Of a stretch of 15,205 nt of DNA, positions 1 through 7,761 are shown one piece after another; positions within the stretch are counted from its first letter, which is position 1, and each line of letters begins with the position of its first letter. Origin of the DNA: Dentipellis sp. KUC8613 (taxonomy: Eukaryota > Basidiomycota > Agaricomycetes > Russulales > Hericiaceae); the NCBI GenBank assembly GCA_002286715.1, contig NSJX01000135.1, forward strand, positions 1 to 15,205. The letters run 5' to 3'. Both the position numbers and the translations under genes were made by a program. Under the pieces are notes generated by a model, which saw only the letters and a program-made list of their open reading frames with translations, did no database searches and was not told the origin of the DNA.

Positions 1-368
1 ATTATGATAGGTATATGATACAATGCATGACCTGTACAGATGATGCGAAACGTATAATCAGACTATTGGTACCAATACTTGCAGATTTTGCAAACAGAGT
101 CCATTTCCGCAACGCGACTTGGACTTTACGCACGACTGTGATACTCTAAAACTATAGAAAATTCACAGTGTGTCCGCACTACAGTCTTCTATATGCAGTC
201 CAAATTTTACAGTAATTGAGCAAGTATGAGAGCATACAGAAAATGAACATGTCGGAAAGTGAGGAGATGTGGCGGAGTGTGGGAAACAGTTTCCCGTTTC
301 CGCGATTAAAAGTTTCGACGTGTCTGCGAGCTGTCTCTAATTAGAAGTGATTCATGGCTGAATCAGAA
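1..368 (-). mobile_element. Repeat-family copy D, partial: 5' module
   Basis: Read on the minus strand, this begins at the near-palindrome at 348-366 and runs out of the window at base 1. It aligns piecewise with the modules of copies A, B and C. The TTTCCCAC stretch followed by GCCACAT (about 256-286) matches A near 5847-5868. CGACATG followed by TCATTTTCTGTA (about 237-257) matches A near 5880-5900. A GACTTcGTCGCG-like block with a neighbouring TTTCCGC (about 105-125) matches A near 6010-6035. The GC-rich core expected downstream would lie to the left of the window. I see no coding region here. The similarity is clear by eye but gapped, so exact identity cannot be given. Confidence 0.7.
348..366 (-). 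repeat. 5'-boundary near-palindrome of copy D
   Basis: TGATTCATGGCTGAATCAG is a decayed version of the palindrome that marks the 5' boundary of copies A, B and C. The sequence shared with the other copies begins here, and the outward flank differs from theirs. Confidence 0.7.
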
Positions 369-521
369 TAATAACTTGAATGAATTGTAATAGGTTGAAT
401 AAAATAAAATTTCAGTGCAGGTTCTATTAGGAATACATGGTTGGTGAGAATGGCCAAAAATACATCTGTACAATAGATATATGTAGGAGTTTAAGATGAC
501 AGACAGTATGATCAAATTCTT
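369..521. other. AT-rich segment between the 5' palindrome and terminal repeat of copy D
   Basis: About 150 bp of AT-rich, CpG-free sequence with no ORF or motif that I recognise. If copy D is a terminal-inverted-repeat element, this is internal sequence between its terminal repeat and its palindrome. The corresponding distance is about 7 bp in C and about 440 bp in A. Confidence 0.4.
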
Positions 522-565
522 GGATGAATCAGAATCTGCCGCTTGCCGGCCTACTCCTCACTAGT
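522..565 (+). repeat. Terminal repeat (right end of copy D)
   Basis: This is a roughly 44-bp copy of the family terminus: GGATGAATCAGAATCTGCC, then the GCCG/CGGC hairpin, ending CTCCTCACTAGT. It has about three differences from the copies at 9411-9454 and 15162-15205. It reads toward the right, in inverted orientation to copy D's module. Confidence 0.8.
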
Positions 566-751
566 ATGGAGGTGGATATATTTCTGTTAGCCTGTTAGGA
601 TTAAATTTCTCAGTTGTACTGTACAACCAATTCACTTTCAAGGTCATAAGCAGTTACATCATGCAAAGGGCAGAAAATCATGCAAAATGATTCAAAGACT
701 TGAATCATAATTGAATATGTGAGGTTATGTAATAATTTAAAATCATGATGT
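566..751 (+). mobile_element. Tail fragment of a further family copy
   Basis: This CpG-free AT-rich spacer aligns with element tails. ATGCAAAG followed by ATCATGCAAAAT (661-690) parallels 15062-15090 of copy B. CATAATTGAATA (705-716) occurs exactly at 9355-9366 in copy A. The spacer stops where a tail would reach its own terminal repeat, and the terminus of copy C begins there instead. This suggests that C inserted into, or recombined with, the end of an older copy. Confidence 0.5.
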
Positions 752-802
752 ACTAGTGAGGAGTGGGCCGGCAAGCGGCAGGTTCTGATTCATCTATGAG
801 GG
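752..802 (-). repeat. Terminal repeat, 3' end of copy C
   Basis: On the plus strand this reads ACTAGTGAGGAGTGGGCCGG and then GCAAGCGGCAGG, followed by TTCTGATTCATCTATGAGGG. It is the reverse complement of the 3' termini of A (9404-9454) and B (15155-15205), including the flanking CCCTCA(A/T)AG. Confidence 0.85.
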
Positions 803-1345
803 TGTATACTTCTGCATTTTCAATATTATGCAATTCAACATATTCAATTATTATACAATCTCATATAAGTATGTAAGGAAAGCCTCGAAATTTGGTCAAA
901 AAAGTATTTGCCTTCAAAAGACCTTGTTCAGGTCAATACAGAATGAACAAAAAGTTCACATGGTGTAGGAATTGAACCCACAATACCTCAAGCCAATACT
1001 TATTGACTGGACTAGGAGCTCTGATTGCTGACAATGCATGCACCTCTTTGCACTGTAAGTGTGTCTATAATAGACAAAAATGCCTTTTCAGGGACTGTAA
1101 CAATTTGCATCAAAAAGAATTCTGTGGATTTATAGAGATCTGGTGTCATGGTCAATTATATAGAGCCACAGCAATATGTTTATTGACTATAGAACTATCA
1201 CACACAGCTCTATGTCAATGCACATAACACAACAACCCCAGCACCTATGACTATGTATTATACCTAGCTGAAATTCAAGGACATTTCTATAAGCACAAAA
1301 GAAAACAAGATCAGTGAATGAATATGCATACTACAGAAAAAAAAT
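803..1345 (-). other. AT-rich, CpG-depleted tail of copy C
   Basis: About 540 bp between the minisatellite core and the terminal repeat. It is AT-rich with almost no CpG, like the tails of A (9051-9403) and B (14456-15154), though overall identity to them is low. It contains a tRNA-like T-arm at 965-981. The short open frames here show no recognisable protein. Confidence 0.5.
965..1015 (-). other. Possible tRNA-derived (SINE-like) fragment
   Basis: On the minus strand, GTGGG-TTCAATT-CCTAC (981-965) forms a perfect-length T-arm with a 5-bp stem (one G-T pair) and a 7-nt loop matching TTCRANY. It therefore also matches the RNA polymerase III B-box. About 20-35 nt upstream, TAGTCCAGTCAATAAG (1014-999) is a loose match to an A-box/D-arm. 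No acceptor stem or D-stem pairs convincingly, so this is not a functional tRNA. It may be a decayed tRNA-derived SINE or a chance match. Confidence 0.3.
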
Positions 1346-1369
1346 GAAGAGCACTATGGTGTAGGGCCA

Positions 1370-3995
1370 CTGACAACAAGGAGCAGCAGCGGCATGAGGG
1401 ATTTCTAAGGGTGGCGTGAGGGGCCACGACAGCAAGCGAGGGTGCACGGGATGGCGAGCAAAGGCGGGGCGGGGCCACAGGCCACAAGACTGCGCATCTG
1501 AGGGCGGCGAAAGGATGGCGGCACGGAGCACGCAACGATGGCGCAAGGGTGCGTGGCGGGTGACAGCGAGCGAGAAGGCGTGGCGGCACATGGTGGCAAT
1601 GCAAGTGCGGGGCACCGAGCTGTGAGACGGCGTCTCCTTTGGTGTGCATTACGGTGGCACGGAGGCATGTACTCAGCAGCGCCGCTGGGCCGCGTGACAG
1701 CGCATGAGGATGGCACCATGACGTGTGACAGTGGCGCAAGGGCGCAAGGGCGCGGCGCAGGCACGAGCACGGGCGGTTACAACACGGCATGCAGCATGCA
1801 GCCTGTAGCATTGCTGAGGTGCGCAGCGCAGTGACACGGCGCGCGAGCAGCGATACTGCATGTGGGGCGGCACCTGCGCGGTTGCTAGGGCATGCGGGTG
1901 GCTTAGGAGGGCGAGACGATGCGTGGGGCGGTAAGAGAGCGTGCAGCGCAGCAACATAACACACAACACGCGGCTTGTGCGGTTGCTAAGGCATGCGGCA
2001 AGCAGGTAGCAATACGGCAGGAAGAGCTGTGAGCAAGCGCGTTGTTAGGATGTAAAACCGCGGCGTGGGGGGGCACTGCGGGGCCACACGATGGAATGCG
2101 AGTCGTGCACCATTGCTAAGGCGGGCAGCGACGGCGCATGGAGCGGTTGTGGGGCGGCGCGATGGCGTTTGAACCACCGGGAGGGCGTACAGCACACATC
2201 GTCTGCTGTTGCTAGGGTGCGCAGGGCGCAGCGACGGCGCGGAGGGCGGTTACGGGGGCAAGACAAGGCGGGGCACGCATCGTGCGCCATTGCTAAGGCG
2301 CAGTGACGGCTTCACAGGGCGGTTACGGGGTGGCACAAAGATGTCGAAGGCACCCAGAGGGCGTGCATGGTGGAACGTGTGCGTTCAGCGCGACGCGACG
2401 GTGCACTGGGCAGCGAGATGACGTAGGGCGTGCGTCCTATGGCGTTGCGAAGACAGGCAGGGTGAGGCAATGGCGTAGGGGGTGTGCGAGGTGGTGAGGA
2501 TGGGGATGAGACGATGTGAGGGCGAGCAGGGCGGCGAGAACAACAGCGAGGCGGTGAGAACCGTCCAGCGCCGTTGTGGGGCGTGCAGGGCGGCGCATGG
2601 GCGAGCAATGCCACCCACACTGCTTGTGTAAAGCTGGAGCATCTCGAGCGCGAAGTCGCGCGCAAGGCCAGGCACAACATCAAGCCTGGCAAACAGCGGA
2701 AAGTCAACCTTGAGGTGGTGGCGCGAGGGCGTGGGGCGGTGGCGAGAACGGCGCGTGATGGTGCGCGACAGCGGCACGAGGGTTGGGATGGCGGCGCGAG
2801 GATGCGGCGGCGAGAGCGGGTGTGTGACGGCGGTGTGACAGGGGCGCGAGGGCTCGAGATGGCTGCGCTAGGGACCTGAGGTGGCTGAACGAGGGCGGGT
2901 GGCGGCAGCGACAGAGGCCACACGGTGGAACGAGGGTTGGGACGGTGGCGAAGGGGTTGATGGCAGCGCGACGGCGTGGGGCGGTGGAGCGAGGGCGCGG
3001 TGGCGAGAGTGGTGACGGTGTTGAGATTGCGGCGCGATGGCGCAGGACGCCGAGCGAGAACGCGTGGCGGCAGCGGTGCAAAAATGGCGTCACGGCGGGG
3101 CGGCACAAGACGGGGCGGCCAAAAGATAGCGCGGGGCGGCGGAGCACGAAGACGGCACAGCGCGGCGCGAAGACGACGCTGCCTGTCGCGACGCGTGACG
3201 ACAATGCGTCACAACAGCGCGAGGCCGGGTGCGGTAGGACAGCACTGGGGCACGGGAGCGCGGCGACCGAGGGCACGGGAGGGCAGCGCAGGGCTGCGGG
3301 ACGGCTGCGCGGGCGTGCGTGGATGAGGCGCGAGGGGGCCGCGGCACTATGGGCCACGAAATGGCTCTGTTGAAGCGCGTGACGGCGACGTGCATGCGCG
3401 TGGTGGGCGCGCAAGGGGAAACAGCGTGACGGTAGCGAGGGCCCCTTGCAGCAGCGCGAGGGTGGGTGCTGGGGTGCAAGGGCGAGCGACGGTGTGGGGC
3501 GGTACGAGAGCGCGGGGCAGCAGCGCAGGGATGCGTGGCGAGAGGGTGCTGCGGCGGTGGACAAGTGAAAGCGGTGGTGGGCACGAGACGGCGCGTGGGG
3601 GCAGAAGACAGCAAGCAGGGGCGGGCGGTGGCGTGCAGGGGCAAGGTATGGCGACACGGGGCCACGAGAAGGCGAGCGGGGGCGAGAAACAGCGCGTGGG
3701 GGCAAGACACGTCGCGTGGGGGCGAAGGACGACGCGTGGAGGTGAACAGCGGCAAGCAGGGGCGGAAGACGGCGAGGGGGGAGCGTCGAGACGGCGGCGA
3801 AGGGCGCGGGGGCGTGAAACGGCGGCGGAGGGGGTCTAACGGCGGCGGGGGCGAAGAGGGTGGCAGGGGGCGTGAAACGGCGGCAGGGGGCATCCAGACG
3901 GCGGCGAAGGACACAGGGGGGCGTGAAACGGCAGTGGGGGGCGTCCAGATGGCGGCGGAGGAGGTGAAACAGCGGCGGGGGCGAAGAGGGCGCAG
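1370..3995 (-). repeat. GC-rich ~20-bp minisatellite core of copy C
   Basis: This is 2.6 kb of CpG-dense, low-complexity DNA, G-rich on the plus strand. Between about 3560 and 3990 units of roughly 18-21 bp are visible, for example GGCGGCGGGGGCGAAGA, GGCGGCGGAGGGGGTCTAAC and GGCGCGTGGGGGCAAGACA types, each with a G4-5 run. Farther left the units are more degenerate. Long open frames occur on both strands because the repeats lack stop codons. The translations are Arg/Ala/Gly/Pro-rich and match no family. I do not call them genes. Confidence 0.8.
1811..2345 (-). repeat. Secondary higher-order repeat around TTGCTAAGG
   Basis: Inside the core of C, TTGCT(A/G)AGG or TTGCTAGGG recurs at about 1811, 1882, 1983, 2113, 2209 and 2290 (spacing about 70-130). 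The last three units share a longer pattern: GCAGCGACGGCG, then GGGCGGTTACGGGG, then a GATGGCG-type block. The reverse complement is recognisable in copy B at about 11675-11815 (CCCCGTAACCGCCCCGTGCG) and near 13780-13797 (GCCTTAGCAATGG). It is therefore an old family component rather than a local expansion. Confidence 0.55.
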
Positions 3996-4002
3996 CAAAA
4001 AA

Positions 4003-4075
4003 ACTCACCTATCGCGACTTCGCGTCGCTCTGCCTCTCGGACTCCTAGATGCCTCCGTCTTGGCTTGTAGGTGCA
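4003..4075 (-). promoter_or_regulatory. Exon-like segment with splice-donor consensus, copy C
   Basis: On the minus strand, ACAAGCCAAGACGGAGGCAT (about 4067-4048) is followed by GATAG and GTGAGT (4008-4003), then a T-run. Copy B has ACAAGCCAAGACAGAGGCAT and CGTAG-GTAAGT-TTTTT in the same order, and copy A has CATAG-GTAAGT. Conservation right up to GTRAGT, with divergence to GC-rich repeat afterwards, is what a retained 5' splice site would look like. No acceptor is demonstrated. Confidence 0.4.
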
Positions 4076-4110
4076 ACGAGTGCGTATGCGAGTGCGGGCG
4101 GGAGTGCGAG

Positions 4111-4132
4111 ATGGCGATGGCGATGGCGATGA
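4111..4132. repeat. ATGGCG hexamer microsatellite
   Basis: About 3.5 tandem ATGGCG units lie in the module of copy C, at a point where copies A and B carry GC-rich minisatellite sequence instead. Confidence 0.8.
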
Positions 4133-4633
4133 CAATGAGAGTCGAGTGATGAGCGCTTGAGCTGGCACATCACCAGAGCCACAAAGACCTTTGGCAATTC
4201 CCGTGCATGGCTCGTCAATGCAGCGTTCGCGCAGAGACAAGCTCTCTGAGACCCAAATAAATCACCAAAAATATCAAATAAATTACTGGACTCGCAGGAA
4301 AACATGATGAACCTCTGCAAATATTTGCAAGCAGGCTTCATCCCTCTTTCATTGACAATGGTACATCTTCCAATCTGACCCTCGAAAGCACGTCGCGACT
4401 TCCAATTTCTGAGCGATGTAGAGATGTAAGTAATTTCAAACTTTTATGGCAGGTGTATACACTAGTTTTGTACGTGTCGTTCAATTCTCAAAATGATTGA
4501 AGATGAATTGAGCTGTACAGAAAATATACAAGAAGTGTCTTGAACCAATGTGGCTGAAATCCGTGGGAACCAACTTCCCGAACTTGAGATTTTGAAGTTC
4601 TTCGAGTTTTAGTGGCTCACCCCATTATTAGAA

Positions 4634-4653
4634 CTGATTCATAGATGAATCAG
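4634..4653 (-). repeat. 5'-boundary palindrome of copy C
   Basis: CTGATTCATAGATGAATCAG has two 9-bp inverted arms with a 2-nt centre. It is the reverse complement of the 20-mers at 5763-5782 and 10964-10983. Only 7 bp separate it from the terminal repeat at 4661-4710. Confidence 0.85.
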
Positions 4654-4660
4654 AACTCTC

Positions 4661-4710
4661 CCTCAAAGATGAATCAGAACCTGCTGCTTGCCGGCCCACT
4701 CCTTACTAGT
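4661..4710 (+). repeat. Terminal repeat adjoining the 5' end of copy C
   Basis: CCTCAAAGATGAATCAGAAC, then CTGCTGCTTGCCGGCC, ending CTCCTTACTAGT, is an inverted copy of 752-802 with about 4 differences. Two are C-to-T changes (GCCG to GCTG, CTCAC to CTTAC). It abuts the Ty3/Gypsy pol fragment that starts at 4711. Confidence 0.8.
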
Positions 4711-5389
4711 TCCTAGCGTCAAAGTCAACTCCCCGGTACCCTTGGTCGAGGAATGGTTCAAACATTTGGATCAAATCTGAGAGGACCTCCAGGCAAGTCT
4801 CAAGGTCACGGCCGATATCATGAAGCGTACCCGAGGTGACTCTACTCAGACCTCTGTCCGCTACAAGAAGGGTGACAAGGTTTGGCTTGATGGCAAAAAC
4901 ATCAAGACCACTCGGCCGAAGGCCAAGCTGGCAGCAAAGTACCTCGGTCCCTTCTAAATCACAGACATCATCGGTCCGGTCACCTACCGACTGAAGCTCC
5001 CCCTGACTTGGCGCATTCACCCAGTATTCTATGCTTTGCTCCTGTCCCCTTACAAAGAAACCGATGCTCACGGCCCGAATTTTTCTACCCCGGCCCCAGC
5101 CCTAGTTGAGGGCGAGGAAGAATATGAAGTCGAAAAGGTCCTGGATGCCCGGCTGACACGCAATAAACGTGGCATTGAATATCTGGTCAAGTGGACTGGA
5201 TACCCCAACTCCGAGAACCAGTGGCGTCCCCGAACCATGCTCTCGAATGCCGGTGGTGCCATCACCAACTTCTACACTAGTGAGGAGTGGGCCGGCAAGT
5301 GGCAGGGTCTGATTCATCTTGTTTTGTTACTGTCCAAAAACTATCAAATTCATATAAACTTGAACACAGAGTTTTATTCCTTATCATGA
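4711..5389 (+). pseudogene. Ty3/Gypsy pol 3' end: integrase C-terminus and chromodomain, decayed
   Basis: The frame that includes 4718-4720 encodes the end of a retrotransposon polyprotein. It reads VPLVEEWFKHLDQI, then EDLQASLKVTADIMKR, then a GPY/F-type stretch (KLAAKYLGPF, VTYRLKLP, HPVFYALLLSPYKE). An acidic linker and a chromodomain follow (EYEVEKVLDARL, EYLVKWTGYPNSENQWRP, ending near AITNFY at 5275). Integrase inserts retroelement cDNA, and in chromoviruses the chromodomain targets it to chromatin. TGA at 4778-4780 and TAA at 4955-4957 interrupt the frame. Both fit C-to-T change of an Arg or Gln codon. The catalytic core, RT and LTRs are not in place. From 5276 the frame runs into the repeat-family terminus and stops after 5386. 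Confidence 0.85.
5276..5319 (-). repeat. Terminal repeat fused to the chromodomain reading frame
   Basis: ACTAGTGAGGAGTGGGCCGG, then CAAGTGGCAGGGTCTGATTC and ATCT, differs from the A 3' terminus (reverse complement of 9411-9454) at only 2 positions. It follows the last chromodomain codons directly and stays in frame (TSEEWAGKWQ...). It may be the left end of copy A inserted at the end of pol, or pol sequence from which the family terminus was derived. Confidence 0.75.
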
Positions 5390-5760
5390 TAGAATTAGAT
5401 TGCACTTCATTTGATTTGACATGATTTACTGAGGACATTTGCTGAATCTCCTGATTTCACTTGATTTGATGTGAATGAATCTGAATTTCATGTGGACCTA
5501 TTGAATTTGATTCAGTGCTGTACATGATGTTTGTAGTATCACAATGCACAAGCATTTCATGAAGTAGTGGATAAGGCTGCCAGTTCAAATATACATTGAG
5601 TCAGATGGCTGTTATGAGATATGATATGTTGCTATTGTTGCTGTATGTCCTCCCTACATTCTACAGGCAAATTGCTCTTTATACTTGGGGGGAGTGGCCG
5701 ATGCATCGCACGGCAATACGATTCCTGATGTTGTTACCATGTGTAAATTAGTAAGCTGCA
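5320..5760 (+). other. AT-rich segment with possible polypurine tract and LTR start
   Basis: This is 440 bp of mostly CpG-free AT-rich sequence without a gene. Near its right end, TTGGGGGGAGTGG (5685-5697) looks like a Gypsy polypurine tract. The next 65 bp regain CpG and could be the start of an LTR, cut off by the 5' boundary of copy A at 5761. That would make 4711-5760 one continuous retrotransposon 3' end. No second LTR copy is in the window to prove it. Confidence 0.3.
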
Positions 5761-5762
5761 TT

Positions 5763-5782
5763 CTGATTCATCTATGAATCAG
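5763..5782 (+). repeat. 5'-boundary palindrome of copy A
   Basis: CTGATTCATCTATGAATCAG is identical to 10964-10983 and is the inverse of 4634-4653. Upstream flanks differ between copies directly before the preceding TT, which places the boundary at 5761. TTCTGATTCATCT (5761-5773) is the perfect inverse of AGATGAATCAGAA at 9411-9423. Confidence 0.85.
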
Positions 5783-6230
5783 TTCTAATAATCAGTGAGC
5801 CCACCAGAATCCGCAGACTTCAAAATGACAACTTCAGGAAGTTAGTTCCCACGGTTTCAGCCACATTCTGTTCACCTTTCGACATGATCATTTTCTGTAC
5901 ACTCTGACATGCCACCTATAAGGCTGAAACTTTGTGTACACATCGAAAACTATGATGCACATGTATCCTGAATTTTGTGTATTTTTTAAAGATCAAATGC
6001 GTCCGCAAAGTCGAAGTCGCGTCGCGGAAACGGGCTCCATTACCGAAATCCGCCGATTTCGAACTCAATAATGCAGCTATTACTTCCGCATCTTCTCCTG
6101 TGATCATAAAAGGTACTACGCGTACGCCCTAATTTAGGTAACATTTTATCAATTTTATCATAGCCTGAGGAAGTGTTTCGATCTGTCGACGAGAGCACGT
6201 GCGCGCTTTGCGGGAATTGCCGAAGGCGGT
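5783..6230 (+). other. 5' module of copy A
   Basis: Landmarks shared with C, B and D are TTCTAATAATCAGTGAGCC (as in C), GTTCCCACGGTTTCAGCCAC (about 5845-5864), CGACATGATCATTTTCTGTA (about 5880-5899), AAGTCGCGTCGCGG (about 6015-6028), CAATTTTATCA (about 6150-6160) and GCGGGAATTGCCGAAGGCGG (about 6208-6227). After the last block the sequence turns abruptly into the GC-rich array. No conserved protein is encoded, and a promoter or leader role is only an inference. Confidence 0.6.
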
Positions 6231-7760
6231 CGTTTTACCCTTCCCTCATCGTTCGCGCTTGTTCTCGGTACCCTCGTTCGTCCTCGCCGCCCTCACTCGC
6301 CATCCACTCCCCGTCATACTCTTCGTGCCATACTGCGTGCTCTTCGCGCCCCGCCGCCCCGTTTTCGCCCTCCCACGCCGTCTGCGCACGCTCACGCCGT
6401 CTGTGTGCCGCACCGCGCCGTTTCTGCGCCCACCGCCGTCCTCATGTGCCGCCCGCCGCCCTCGTGGGCCCTACCGCCGCCCTCTCGCGTCCATCACCGT
6501 CCTCTCGCCTCCCGCGTGATCTCTGGCGCCCAACAGCCGCCCTCTCGGCCCGCCGCCGCCCTCACGCGCCCTGTGCCGGCCTCGTTCGCACCCTTCGGCC
6601 CCGCGCGCGCTCTCTCGCGCCCCACAGCCGCCGTCGCTCGTGCTCTCCAACCCCGCGCGCTCCGTCGTACCCACCGGCACCCTCGCTCGCACCCTTCAGC
6701 CCCGCGCGTGCACCCTCGCGCCCCTCAGCCACCATATCCACCCTCATCCACCCCACCGCCGCCTTCACGCGCCCGGGTCGCCCTCGCTCGCGCCCTCAAG
6801 CCGCACGCGCGCTCCCTCGAGCCACACGCGCTCTCTCTGGCGCCCAACAGCCGCCCTCTCCGCCTGCCGCCGCCCTCATAAGCCCCACAGCCGCCCTCAC
6901 GCACCCTGTGCCGCCCTCGCGAGCCGCCGCTGGCCTCGCACGCCCGCACGCTGCCCCTCCTCAGCCGTCACACGCCCCCTCGTCGCCGTCTCTAGCCCGC
7001 GCGTGTCCACCACACCTTCTCTCGTGCCCTCGCGCACTGCCGCCCCTGCCGCACGCCGCCCCCGCCACACGCTGCCTCTCCACCGCCGCGCCACGCCCTT
7101 GCGTCGCCATCTCGCCCCCACATGTGCGCACCACGCCCCTCTCGCGCCCCCGCCGCCCTCATGCGCCCCCGCTGCCCTCGTGCGTCCGCACGCCCCTCCC
7201 CCTCTCGCGTCACGCGCCCAGGGCCGGCCCCATCTGCCCTTGTTCGCTGTCGCGTGCCTCAGCGCCGCCTTCGTGCGCCCTCACGCGCCGCCATGTGCCC
7301 TCGCGCATGCGCCCAGTGCTGTCGTCACGCGGCCCAGCGCGGCCCAGCGCCCCCGCCCCCCTCCCCCGTGCAGCGGCCAGGCGCTGCCCTCGCTCAGGGC
7401 CGCCCTCGCGCGCCCCAGCGACACGGCCTCGTGCCTTCTTGACCCCTGCAGAGGCCCTAGCGACCGCTATGCGCCCCACCGACACCAACGCTGCCTGGTG
7501 CATCCGTACCACCCTCACACGCCCTCGCGCTCCCGCCCCGCGCCGCCACGCGCTTCCGTCCCGCCACAACACAAACTTACGGCGCCGTCTCGCGCCCCCA
7601 CATCACCGCCTCGCAACTGGTGGCACTGTCTCATCGCCCGTGGCCCCACCTCGCCTTCGGACGCCCTCGCGCTGCCATTATGCATGCCCGCCTTGTGGCC
7701 ATGCGTCCCCGTGCCGCCGTTTCGCACCTCCGCGCCGCCATCTCAATTCCTCAATGCAGA
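6231..7760 (+). repeat. GC-rich minisatellite block 1 of copy A
   Basis: About 1.5 kb of CpG-dense, C-rich sequence built from variants of CGCCGCCCTCGCGCGCC with irregular spacing near 15-21 bp. Open frames of more than 500 codons cross it on the plus strand, and others cross it on the minus strand. All encode Pro/Ala/Arg/Ser low-complexity sequence and none is preferred over the others, so no CDS is called. Confidence 0.8.
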
Positions 7761-7761
7761 T

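Larger units (their letters stand above)
4009..4655 (-). other. 5' module of copy C
   Basis: On the minus strand this runs from the palindrome through GTTCCCACGGATTTCAGCCA (about 4574-4555), a GTCGCGACG block (about 4399-4391) and CACGGGAATTGCC (about 4205-4193), and ends at the donor-like site. The same landmarks occur in the same order in A (5763-6230) and B (10964-11440). Short reading frames across the GGGAATTGCC block are not conserved in all three copies, so I treat the conservation as nucleotide-level, perhaps promoter or leader sequence. Confidence 0.6.
752..4710 (-). mobile_element. Repeat-family copy C, complete, non-coding
   Basis: This is the best-delimited copy, about 3.96 kb. 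Both ends carry a roughly 50-bp inverted repeat (752-802 and 4661-4710, about 4 mismatches) starting ACTAGT. On the minus strand the order is terminal repeat, palindrome (4653-4634), 5' module, donor-like site (4008-4003), GC-rich minisatellite core (about 3995-1370), AT-rich tail (about 1345-803) and terminal repeat. No protein is recognisable. The immediate flanks (GATGT on the left, TCCTA on the right) show no clear target-site duplication. It could be a non-autonomous DNA transposon or a Helitron-like element. It is a repeat family with certainty, but its class is undecided. Confidence 0.75.

Noticed and set aside
1003..1227. 74-codon ORF in the tail of copy C
   Set aside because: Cys-rich appearance only, in low-complexity AT-rich tail sequence. 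It is not conserved in tails A or B.
2704..4008. 434-codon minus frame in copy C as a proline-rich protein
   Set aside because: It lies wholly in the minisatellite, with competing frames of similar length on both strands.
4009..4240. Conserved small Cys-containing peptide over the GGGAATTGCC block (EPC.GIA in C and B)
   Set aside because: Frames agree between C and B over about 20 codons, but copy A is shifted and B soon stops. Nucleotide conservation explains it as well.
752..4710. Target-site duplication around copy C
   Set aside because: The flanks GATGT and TCCTA do not match under any boundary choice of ACTAGT or CTAGT that I tried.
5274..5290. CACTA (CMC/EnSpm) transposon terminus, from CACTAGTG at 5275
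   Set aside because: The leading C is not conserved in the other termini (T at 751, right ends followed by A or T), and no 2-3 bp duplication is seen.
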